Under the pieces are notes generated by a model that had not been told where the DNA came from, did not search any database, and saw only the letters and a program-made list of their open reading frames with translations. Below are positions 10,738 through 20,340 of a DNA stretch of 64,000 nucleotides, piece after piece. The translations under genes were made by a program, and so were the position numbers. Numbering within the stretch: the stretch's first letter is position 1; each line of letters starts with the position of its first letter. Location: positions 186,001 through 250,000 of the forward strand of contig CANTFK010000985.1 in the NCBI GenBank assembly GCA_947646735.1, given 5' to 3'. Source of the stretch: Peronospora farinosa. Its lineage: Eukaryota; Oomycota; Peronosporomycetes; Peronosporales; Peronosporaceae.

Positions 10738-11171
10738 TTTGCTTTACTGTCTACCTTAAATCTACCTAAACGTGCAATGACTAGCGTGGGCAGCAATAAT
10801 TGTTGCCCAAGTACATCGGCCTTTTTCGTGTATTCCGCCGCCTAGGCAACGCATACAAGATTGACCTGCCCTGTAAGATGCATACGCATCCTACATTTTA
10901 GGTGGGACGTCTTTGTCCGTACGTTCAGTACATATGCTTACTATAAGCTTAATGCGATCACTACTCTTGGACAGACGCCGGTTTCCCAAAAGGAAGTTCT
11001 TCAGAACAATATGGTTGGTTGCGTCATGTACAGAGAACTCGACTTAGTCGATAGGTACTACTAACTGCTTATTCGAGCTAGCGATATACCGCTAACCGCG
11101 GTAAGTTTTCTGAGCGGTATGCTTTGGAAGTGCCCTAAGGGCTGTCGAACGCTCCGGCTACGCTTAGCCGT

Positions 11172-11520
11172 TTGGTAACGCAATTGTTTCAGTTTCATCG
11201 AAGCTATGCGCAGACGTATTCTGATAATATGTTTGTCCATAGTCGTGCCGAAAATGGGCGGTCTGATCTTGAGAGCCATACTGCTCATTTAAGAGCTGTG
11301 CTCGAGTGCATGCGCACTAATAAGCTATATGCTAGTGCATCTAAGTGCATCATTAGTGCTGAAAAACACTTCCTTATAGGGTGCTTGACTGGGAAGCGAG
11401 GCCTCCGAGCGGATCCCGCTAAGGTCAAAGTCGTAGTCGATTGGCCTGATCCACAGTCTCAGAAGGACTTGCGTTAGTGGATTGGCCTTGCCAATTACTT
11501 GCATAAGTAAAGCCGAATGA
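11172..11520 (+). pseudogene. Gypsy reverse transcriptase scrap
   Basis: A 101-codon open stretch reads DNMFVHSRAENGRSDLESHTAH, then LRAVLECMRTNKLYASASKC and GLRADPAKVKVVVDWPDPQS, that is the RT region from just after the YxDD box to the thumb. After one stop it continues as WIGLANYLHK. Both are common gypsy landmarks. The part before (10861-11170) and after (11520-12130) only hints at pol. Confidence 0.7.
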
Positions 11521-12970
11521 TTTGCATGTACGACGAAGAAGGTGCAAACACGGTGCCCACCAGATATCTAAACAAGCTGGAATTGAGTGGGTGGCCACTC
11601 AATCGACTTAAGCTGAAATTGGCACTCTTCTCAGAAAGTTAGATGCGACACAATGGAGCTCGATTAATCGTACTTCGGTGCTCAGCTTGCATGATTTGAG
11701 GATGAGGTACAAACGGTGATCACGCGGGCTACGTTGCATGCATTCTGCGTATACCCCTTAAACACCGAGCAATCCGACCTCCCGTTTCCGGTTCGAAGGA
11801 AGCAGTTCTACGTGCGAGTGGCCTAAGTAATGAAAATTGATAAATTCAGTGAGAAAGGTCGGCATTTTTTTAGGTATAGATGTATTCTCGCATGAACAGC
11901 TGTACGTTGCGTAGTCACGTTATAGTCTCCCAGAAAGTTGGTGTCACTTTCGTAATCCACTACTTCATGGAATTTTCATTTCAAGGAGGTTTTAACGAGT
12001 CTCCGACTCGTTTTCAGTAGGCCGTATGTTTGTGCGTATTGTGAATAGCTGTGAGGTTTAATGTTCGTGCAGCTCACAACCTCGTTGAGGAATTGTGTCA
12101 AATGACGTTATGTGGGAGCGTCAGTATGGTGGGGAGAGTGTAACGGGGTTACTCGACTGCTGCATAATTTTAATTAACTATTGTGTCATGGTTTTAGCCA
12201 TAAATATACTGCATAACATGGTATTCTTGATAGTTGTCCTTGTGGAGGTATTAGTGAAAGCGTTTAGATGTGGCATAGGTAATAAATACCGTACCTTATC
12301 GATTATGATTCGATAACCGATAACCTTGTAGTGAAAGATTTATACACTGATGACCGGATGACGTCATTAAATAAAAGAGTCTGAATGCTATAATTATTAT
12401 TATAGTAATAATTCTAGTGTAGGGTAATTAGGGTAGGTTTATTATCCGATCTTAATGCATATATTGAGGGACGACCCACCCCATTATTGTGACAAGGCCC
12501 ACCCCACTGGCTATTATTACCCAATATCGTGTTACTTGGTGGATACAAAGCGGAAGTAAACTTTAAGAGGCATTATGGGCATATGAACATGTATGATGTT
12601 TGTACTAGGTGTTTATTCGTCGGTCTGACGGATAATTGGATGATTCGGGTGATGATACGCCGCCGGTCTCAATTGTTCCGATGAGCGAGCGCTTGCCAAG
12701 GACGAAGAGTGTTGCTACTGCCTTTGTAGTGGAATGAATACAAACTTAACGCAAGGCTTCGTCATAGACAACATTGCGCATTAGTTGCCAGGTCTATCAA
12801 ATCCGCTGGTAGAAGGACAAACACAGTCTCAGCCGCTATGTCAGGCTAAGCCTAGCTTATCGATGGGTATAGACGATTCTCGTCGCGCACCAGATCCGTT
12901 CCCTAAACGTGGTGTCACAAACACGCTGTCTGCGTTGCGCTTAGAAACCTGATATATCGTCAACGACAAC
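11521..12970. other. Stretch without recognisable gene
   Basis: The first 600 bases are probably decayed gypsy pol (short forward hints of integrase near 11870-11990). At 12129 a TGTAACGGGG word recurs, the same opening as the 9.8 kb candidate LTR, but the following sequence does not align with it. The remainder, to 12970, has AT-rich patches and a short repeated CCCACCCCA word near 12475-12510, with no coding signal. Confidence 0.5.
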
Positions 12971-13237
12971 TGTTATTGCTAAAGTGATGAAGGTAGGAGA
13001 AGGCAAATTGTGAAGTAAATATATTTGGTCTTTAGTTCGCTACTTTAAGCTACATTAATGCATGTCCTCATTAGAGCTTTCGTTACTGACTTCATCAAGA
13101 TATGTTTGTTAATAACGTCATGTCCTTTCAGGTATTGGCCTTTCTCATATCCGTATCCTGTAACGTCAGGATACGAATATCATATCATATAACGCCATTC
13201 GCCTGTCCAACATGCACTCAGAGATGAATTATTAACA
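12971..13237 (-). repeat. Copia element 3-prime LTR
   Basis: Aligns base by base with 17384-17643 apart from scattered differences; starts TGTTATTGCTAAAGTG and ends ATTAACA. Contains a TATCCTGTAACGTCAGGATA inverted repeat at about 13153-13172. For the minus-strand element this is the downstream LTR, next to the RNase H end. Confidence 0.9.
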
Positions 13238-13928
13238 CTTAAACTCACTACTTATGCATGGCTGCGCCTTGGTGAGATACCACTTGCATGGAGCAAGTAC
13301 TTGAGTCGCTTCGTTCCTAGTGCTTTGGTCCGCATGTCTGCCAACTGGCCCACCGTTGACTATGTCCTGAGCCACATTCTCCCGGATAAAGTAGTGACGG
13401 ATGTCGACGTGCTTTTTCCTGGTATTGTTACCGAAGTTGCTTGCAAGTTTAATCGCACCTTGATAATCTTCATAGACCAAAGTCGCTCCCACTTGCTCAT
13501 GACCGAGATCCTTGAGCATAGCGCGGACCCACAGTACTTCATGGGTACAAAAGCTTAAAGCCATGTACTCCGCCTCTGCCGATCTCAACCGTCCACCGTG
13601 CGCTGGTACTTGGACTTGAACGCGACTGGTGCACCACTAATCATCACCATTATACCTAACATCGAGCGTCGATCGTCGATGTTGCTTACCAGTCCGCGTC
13701 CGTGTATGCTGCTGCTTGAAGACCGCTTGCGCTGCCGTCGAAAGTTATGCCGTAGTTCCTTGTTGTCTTGAGGTTCCGAAGTACACGAATAGCTGACTTC
13801 CAATGATGCTGACCTGGGATTTTTAATAAACGTGACAACTGTGTGATAATATACGCCACATCAGGGCGCTTACATGTTGTGATGTACAACAGACATCCAA
13901 TCAACGACCTGTACGGCTTTAACTTCAT
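13232..13928 (-). pseudogene. Copia RT end and RNase H remnant
   Basis: The stretch 13928-13686 reads YRSLIGCLLYITTCKRPDVA and YTDADW, and 13588-13232 reads SAEAEYMALSFCTHEVLWVR, YEDYQGAIKLASN and KKHVDIRHYFIRE. The aspartates of YTDADW, the glutamates of EAEYMA and the aspartate of YEDYQ are the usual RNase H catalytic positions and all are kept. Some 100 bases between the pieces (serine-rich, repetitive) are frameshifted. The reading ends inside or at the edge of the LTR. Confidence 0.85.
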
Positions 13929-14087
13929 TTATTCTTTTTCAGCGTCCGTCGCTGGTGATTGCATCTTTGAAAGCTTCAAACCAGACTCGCATGGGTTGAC
14001 CACTGCCTTGGCTTCATTTTGGTTAAACCGGCGACCACGTCATCGATATAGCGAGTATGACGAATCATCAGTGTACTGCCGTTGCGA

Positions 14088-15112
14088 TCATGATCGATCC
14101 CCATACCGAGAATAAACTTGAACTTGCCTATCTCCTTCATCTTGAACGTATGTTTTCAGTGCTGTCTTGACTTCCTGGATCTCTCTACTGGTCTTGTCGG
14201 CGATGATCATGTCGTCGACGTTAAAACACATATACGAAGTTGCCATTGTTGCCCTTGATATAGACACACTGATCTGCTCCACTACCCCAAAGACCAATCC
14301 GCAGGAACACAGCATGGATCGTCTTGACCCATGCACTCGCAGCTTGTTTGAATCCGTAGATTGCCTTGTCTAGCTTGCACATCATATTTTCAGCATATTT
14401 TTTTGGTTATGCCATTAGGTACTTTTATGTACACCACTTCTTTGAGATCACTGTTCAGAAACGCCGTGTCTGCATCCATCTGTTCGGTCACGTATCCCTT
14501 CGCCACCACCACAGCCAGGATGACCTAGATTGAGTTCATGTTTGCTACGGGTGAGTACGTCTTAAAGAAGTCGACAACGAACTTCTGCTTAAACCATTTA
14601 GCGACAAGTAGGGCCATTTACCGCACCACCTGTACGTGATCGTTGCGCTTTGTAGCGAATAATCACATGCATTCGATTGTTCGGACGTTCTTTATCTTTG
14701 GGACAAGCCTCCATGAACCGTTCTTCGAGTGAGCTCTAAGCTCAGCGCTCATAGCCTTCACCCATTTATTGGCTTCGTCGCTTTCCATGGCTTGTAGATA
14801 TGTCGTCGGTTTATCATCTGCATCAACACTACTTGCCGTATATGCTAGTACAGCTTCTGCAAGGCAGGTTATCTTCATCAATACGAGGTCGTTTGGGTGA
14901 CGGCGGATAGAGATGATATCCATTGTCAGGATCATCGTCGCTATCCATCGTGTTTTCGTCAGCCATGATCCATCTATTACCAAGAAGAAGATAATGTTCT
15001 CTTGGACGTCGAGATCATTTCCTTTCCAGCCTGAAAACCATGTCGCTGTTTGCTGTTGATTCATGTATTCGATAATATGTCGTTTATTCGCTTCCTGATG
15101 ACATAAGCTCAT
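14088..15112 (-). pseudogene. Copia reverse transcriptase remnant
   Basis: The upper part (15112-14663) holds the pre-RT stretch DANKWVKAMSAELRAHSKNGSW, seen here as EANKWVKAMSAEL and NGSWRLVP. Lower down 14336-14088 contains FNVDDMIIADKTS, which is the catalytic box with VDD kept. Between 14660 and 14340 the palm region is broken into other frames (FKQAASAWVKTIHAVF-like in reverse). Not functional. Confidence 0.75.
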
Positions 15113-15653
15113 GTTATTTTCTTGATCTCGACGTCTTCAAATGGGTCCGCTGTTGACTCCATTGGTTCATCCTCCACAGGCGATTCCTACTCAGATTTAG
15201 GCTAAGCCACTTCGTCGATGTCCTTAATCAAGTTGATGAATTCAGTCTCCCCTGTCATCGACGTGCTATAAATTTCATTCTCAACGCGTTCGCTGAGCTT
15301 CACTGATCTTCACTGATCTTGACATATTGACTTTATTCAGCTCCAGATCATAGACGCAATGGCCCTTCGTATTGTACCCATAGCCAAAAAACATAAACTT
15401 GAAGCTTGTAACTCCTTTTTGCGTTTAGCGTCTTCAACATGAGCACAACCCATTGATTCAAACACTCGCAAGTGGTCAGTCGAGTATTCACTTGAATATT
15501 ATCGCGTATGGTGTCGCGTCGGTGTGAGTGTGTGCTGTTTGTTGTACGGTTGATTTAGTACACTGTCGTGCCAATTAATTTTTTCTGCCCACCAGGAAGT
15601 ATACACACCCTTGTAGTGCATCATGCTCCGTGCCTTCTACATTATCGTTCGAT

Positions 15654-16189
15654 TCATCCGCTCAGCCACTCCATTTTGTTGAGGGCTGTATGGCACAGTC
15701 TTCTGGTGCACAACACCGTTACGCTGACAAACTTTATACATGGCCTCGTCCACAAACTTGGTGCCGTTGTCAGAGCGTAGACATTTGATGCGCTCTCCCC
15801 ACTGATTCTCGTACATTTCTTTTTGAAAAACTTAAACCTTCTTGGTACTTCGCTCTTCTTCTTAAGAAAGTATGCCACAACGTACTTAGAGTATTCATCA
15901 ACAAAGGTAAGCACATACTTCGCGCCACCATTTAACTTCGTCGTAATCGGTCCCATTACGTCTGTGTGCACAAGTTAAAAAACACGGGACGTAGTCGTCT
16001 GTGAATGAGATGGGAATTGCGCCACCGTTTGCTTGCCTTCAAGCATCCACTGCATAACGTCTTCGTTTTGAACTGGTAATTTATAATGCCAGTCTTCACA
16101 CGATGCGTCTTTGCCAGCGCGTCTTTGTTCAAGTGACGAGTGCGAGCGTGCCAAAGCTCATACTTGCTATCGACAACCGAATATGCCAC
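15654..16189 (-). pseudogene. Copia integrase remnant
   Basis: The piece 16189-15956 has ELWHARTRHLNKDALAKTHR and LCSGCLKASKRW, the HHCC zinc-binding region. The piece 15971-15654 has HTDVMGPITTKLNGGAKYVL, FVDEYSKYVVAYFLKKKSEV and, in the next frame, LRSDNGTKFVDEAMYKVCQR, supplying the first two catalytic aspartates. A glutamate region lies near 15690-15650 (PYSPQQNGVAERMNR-like in another frame). Confidence 0.8.
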
Positions 16190-16607
16190 GAATTGCGCCG
16201 TTTAATGCTGACACTCCAGCTTGTAGGCCTTGCAAGCCTTCCCCCACGAGGCGGTCGTTTGGTTCTTGTTCCAAATGATACATGAGTGTGCGCTCGAACT
16301 CAACATTAGGCCCACGTTCTGAAAGCTTTCCGATCGATAGTAGTCGTCGATCCGGGCCAGGGATGTGGAGGACTTCTAACATCCGAATGCGCTTGCCGTC
16401 AATGTTCGTTAAGCGCACCGACCCGGTACCTACCACACGGATCTTCTTTACATCCGCGATGGTCACCTCGATGTAGTCGAACAAAACTTCTCGGTGCGGC
16501 GTCATGTGTGCCGTCGCACCATTGTCGATCAGCCACCCTGATGATAGAATCTCCCCGGCACAGAAGACAGCGTCCTCGTCATCCTTGTCAGGCTCCTTCA
16601 TGTCCAA
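16167..16607 (-). pseudogene. Copia protease region remnant
   Basis: An open stretch of 146 codons begins MDMKEPDKDDEDAVFCAGE and has SGWLIDNGATAHMTPH, the copia protease active site (D-x-G-A-[ST]-x-H-M-[ST], with N where S is common), then VVGTGSVRLTNIDGKRIRML and VLHIPGPDRRLLSIGKLSER. It overlaps the gag piece by 10 bases in a different frame, one of the frameshifts of the relic. Confidence 0.85.
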
Positions 16608-17331
16608 GCAGTTCTGCTTATGTGACCAAACTTGTCACAGTTGAAGCACTTGCCTTTGAACCCACTTCGCTTTCTCGAGACGTTGTACTTGCGTCCGTTG
16701 TTCCTTCCACCGTTGTAGAACCTTGTGTTCTTCAACTTGACCCCGTGCGGTGTAGCCTTTAGCACGCGTTCCGTGGCTTCCTTCTTGTCCTGTCGCTCAT
16801 ACTCCTTGAGCAGCTTCTCCTTCACCTCAATGAGCGTGACGACCTTGGCGTTATCCTCGATCGACGCGATGATCTCGTACTCTGCAGACAGACTGCTGAA
16901 CAAAATCACGAGCTGTCGCGCCATGTCAACTGGCTCACCCAGAGACTGTAGACCAATAATGAGTTCATCGAACTTGTCCAGGTACTGGGTCATCGTCACG
17001 CTGTCGTCCATCTTAAGCTCATGAAGGCGGCAGGTCATCGTCACTCGATTGTTCATGGTCGTGCGATTGTAAAACTTATGCAACGTAATCCATGCCTGGG
17101 TAGCCGTCGTTGCCGACCATATATTGTTATGATGCTCCACCGCAATGCCATGAGCAATCAGTTCCAGTGCCTTTGTGTCGTTTATCACCCACAACTTAGT
17201 CATCCCGGCTTCAGGCTTGACCATCTGGATATGCGCTAGCATTCCCATTCTCGACAGCGTCATTAGCATGACGAACTCCCAGTGGACGTGTTGTCGCTCC
17301 CAAGGATGACTTTAACCTTCTTCGCAGACAT
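16598..17331 (-). pseudogene. Copia gag remnant
   Basis: The start ATG at 17331 opens MSAKKVKVILG, then a frameshift near 17290 leads to the 223-codon frame (17269-16598). That has the copia gag (UBN2) pattern ATQAWITLHKFYNRTTMNNR, LHELKMDDSVTMTQYLDKFD and ILFSSLSAEYEIIASIEDNA, and finally a knuckle CFNCDKFGHISRTAW, in which the last cysteine of CCHC is replaced. Gag forms the virus-like particle in intact elements. Confidence 0.85.
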
Positions 17332-17383
17332 GGGAGCGGCGGGAATTGTTCTTGAGCGTCTTGCGGCTGTTAACCTGTTAACC

Positions 17384-17643
17384 TGTTAAAGTGATGAAGT
17401 TAGGAGAAGGTAAATTGTGAAGTAAATATATTTGGTCTTTAGTTCGCTACTTAAAGCTACATTAATGCATGTCCTTATTAGAGCTTCGTTACTGACTTCA
17501 TCAAGATATGTTTGTTAATAACGTCACGTCCTTTCAGGTATTGGCCTTTCTCATATCCGTATCCTGTAACGTCAGGATACGAATATCATATCATATAACG
17601 CCATTCGCCTGTCCAACATGCATTCAGCGGTGAGATATTAACA
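17384..17643 (-). repeat. Copia element 5-prime LTR
   Basis: Direct-repeat partner of 12971-13237, starting TGTTAAAGTGATGAAG and ending ATTAACA on the plus strand. On the minus strand the LTR ends TTTAACA and is followed by GGTTAACAGGTTAACAGC, a short tandem GGTTAACA repeat where the primer-binding site should be. Confidence 0.9.
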
Positions 17644-18439
17644 GTTATGAAATCGCTCGATAAGTAATAGCAAAGGACGATTGAACAGGAGGAGGGCGCT
17701 TGGCGCCGACCAAGGAGTATGACTATTAACGAGACTATGTCTTCACGCCACTATCCGTAGAAGAGCGTTTTAAGGGTACGGTTGGCCACTCAATGTCTGG
17801 ATGGCCCACAAAGTCTGAGGTCACTAAGGCTGAAGTTCTTGCAACGCGAAAATCACTACGTAAGATATTAAGCCATGCGTTATTATGCAAAATCAATTTA
17901 TGGAACGCTTGACGAAGCAATCACGTGAAGCGTCGGTCTCTACCATAAATGGTGTTCCCACCCTCTCATTCACATGGAAAACAGAGGATGAAGATAATAA
18001 TGCATTCAATCTCTGGGAGCATCGAGCACGGCGTCTCAGGAGCGGATGGATCTTTGAGCTAGTGCCAGTGTAGCGGACGTTCGGCTCGAACGTAAACTTT
18101 GCTATGACTATGCAAAACTGAAGGCCCGAGTTCACTTGCGATCCGAATTATTGCGCTATGCGCCTTGTTGCTTAGCATTCAAGAGCTTTGGGTCGTTGGA
18201 GTCGAAACCGAGGCTCAGAAGCATGTGAAATGCATAAGCATGTAGCTGCGAGAGTTCTCTAGTTTCTTTTATTGTAGAAAGTACAATGCCAACTAGCGAG
18301 TCTTCAGTCATTAACTGATAAAGCGACGACCATACAGACGCTATTTATCATCTGAAACTCAAACACGCTTGACCGTCCTTTTCTCTTGCCGTCGTATCGG
18401 CAACATACACGAATTGGCAGCCGTCTTTCTTTAGCCTAC
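17644..18439. other. Stretch without recognisable gene
   Basis: Short open stretches exist on both strands (17885-18073 plus, 18135-17893 minus, mutually overlapping) with no family I know. Some forward codons upstream of the WY-like relic (LSVEERFKGTVGHSMSG around 17750-17800) may be its decayed N-terminal part, but I could not join them. Confidence 0.4.
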
Positions 18440-19250
18440 CTTACGAGATGAGATGCAGATCCTAGAAATGTGAAGGCGCGTAGTATACGTTGGACCGTGG
18501 ATATGTCAACGTGCTTCTCATAAGCGAATTTGCCGACCTCTGCCACATGTAGCCATTAACGGATAGATACGGCGACAAGCGTTTTGCAGAACTCATTAAA
18601 GCTGCGAAGACGGACTCAAGGACCGAAAGTGTTGATAAAATATGGAGGAAAGCGCAAACAAGCCATTGGCTGAAGAGTGTATACTTTGCCAGTGTGTACC
18701 CAAAGCTGCATCGCGTTTGGCATGACCTATTTGCTAATTTACTCTACCATTATAAAATGCCTATTGGGAACGGTCGCCCTGAACGGGCAGAATCAACAAT
18801 GCCTTAAGTTTGTAAGAGTGAGAGATTTGTTGGACCATTAGGCATGATGAGCAAGCGTGGGCACATAGAAGTCAAGTCATCACATCTACGAATGATACGT
18901 AGCACACTCTGATAAAAATGTAACTATCATTATACCTTTGACACCCCATAAAACAAAAAGCCTTGTCGAGAATTATTTAAGCTGCGAAGATAGACTTGAC
19001 GAGCAGAAGCGACGTTTTAGAACTAGGGAAGGGTATATAAACTATTGGCTGGGTAGCTTCGAAAGTGATCATGATGCTAGGACTGGATAAGGCTGAGGAT
19101 CGCCTGTTTACTTAAAGACCCTTTAGTATTGGAGTACCTGCTGGAAAATTCAACGCGGTACATCCTCACAAGAAGCCAAGTGTCATCAAGTCTTTGACGA
19201 CCATTATGCGACAATTTGATTATTTGTCTCACTTAGAAACTCAATTTATG
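18440..19250 (+). pseudogene. Decayed WY-domain effector-like gene
   Basis: Forward frames contain two successive stretches with the rhythm of RxLR-effector WY units. The first (about 18550-18790) reads PLTDRYGDKRFAELIKAAKT and then WRKAQTSHWLKSVYF, where a W and a downstream L/Y mark the unit. The second (about 18960-19210) reads ISAAKIDLTSRSDVLELG, then VASKVIMMLGLDKAEDRLF and FNAVHPHKKPSVIKSLTTIM. Peronosporales WY effectors are secreted virulence proteins with such repeats. No start codon, signal peptide or RxLR motif is visible, and stops and frameshifts interrupt the reading, so this is a fossil. Identification rests on remembered family pattern only. Confidence 0.45.
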
Positions 19251-19559
19251 TTTTTGAAACCGCGGCAAGCAAGTCAAGTCGTAAGATGTAGCAGGTACCA
19301 TGCGTGTAGGTAACGAAAAAGTTTGCTTGACCGCATCATAGTGTTCTTCTTGGGCTTTTCCACTACGCGCGATATATGCCCCACTGCGTATGCAATGTCT
19401 GGGTGCGTCGAAGTTGTCAGGTGCATCTGGACACCAACTGTCTCGCAAAACGGTGTATTGATTGTGATTAGTGCGTCGAATTAGTCGAGAGCTTATGTTG
19501 TCAACACTTTTCACATTCTTGCAATTGCCCATGCCGAATCGCTTGAGACTAGCATTTAC

Positions 19560-20340
19560 CTAACGGCGTTAACACATCGTCGTCCTACCGTATGAGCTTT
19601 GCAATAACTCAATCCCCGGAACAAATGCACACTTGCCGCTGTCAGTCATTTCGAAGCGCGTCTTTAGATCGTTCTTGGTGCGTGTGATTAGCTCGAGAGA
19701 GCTTCCGACTACCATCACATCATCCATCTAGACCAGTAACAGCACACAGTGACCTTCCATAGTCTTGATGTAGGGGTACATGTTACTATAAACATGAAAT
19801 CCTATCGCGCGCACAACTCGTTATAAGTCTCGTTCCACACGCGCATAGCTTGCTTTAGCCCATATTGCCTTCACCAGATCAATACAAACAACTGTCTATC
19901 AGTTTTTGATTTATAGGCGTCGCCATGTAATATACGGCAACGGGTCGTAGTATGCTGAAATATCTACAGAAAGTGGTACCATGAGATTGATAACGTGACT
20001 AGGACTGAGGTGACGAAGGACGACGCCTTGGAATTGGACACATTGGGATTTAGGATTCGTGCCATCGCCCCCCCCATCGTCTTCTTCTGCAAGTTTCATT
20101 AGAACACCAAGCTACATCCCTTCAGGAACTATGCAGAGTATTTGCTACTTCAATATTCGATACAGAAATGCAGTCAGCACGTCGAGCTGGTGAAGGAGCT
20201 TGGCTATGGCAATGACCAGACGGAGCGAAACATACTTCTGATAAAAGCCTCAGCCACGAGACGCGCCTTGTACTTCTCGAACGATCCATCCGCTATACAA
20301 TTTATCTTACACAACCATTTCGTAGCGATAGTCCGTTAAC
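19560..20340 (-). pseudogene. Copia reverse transcriptase remnant
   Basis: On the minus strand, from 20335 downward, the pieces KINCIADGSFEKYKARLVAE, LHQLDVLTAFLYG-like, YGLKQAMRVWNETYNEL (about 19870-19800) and DDVMVVGSSLELITRTKNDL then FEMTDSGKCAFVPGIELLQS (about 19730-19570) follow in the normal order of a copia RT. Each is in its own frame, with stops between. No LTR or other domain of this element was found, so it is a truncated relic. Confidence 0.7.

Larger units (their letters stand above)
12971..17643 (-). mobile_element. Decayed full-length Ty1/copia retrotransposon
   Basis: Two near-identical blocks of about 260 bp (12971-13237 and 17384-17643) in direct orientation bound a minus-strand copia gag-pol with domain order gag, protease, integrase, RT, RNase H, the order that separates copia from gypsy. 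Each LTR starts TGTTA and ends TAACA. Between them the polyprotein is broken into at least eight pieces by frameshifts and stops. Flanking bases do not show an obvious target duplication. The LTRs differ by a modest number of substitutions and 1-2 base indels, indicating that insertion is not recent. Confidence 0.9.

Noticed and set aside
12420..12445. TAGGGTAATTAGGGTAGG as a telomere-like repeat
   Set aside because: Only two imperfect units of a TTAGGG-like word; oomycete telomeres are TTTAGGG arrays and this is too short.
12129..12460. Second TGTAACGGGG block as the partner LTR of 9819-10377
   Set aside because: Only the first dozen bases agree; the rest does not align, so the pair could not be supported.
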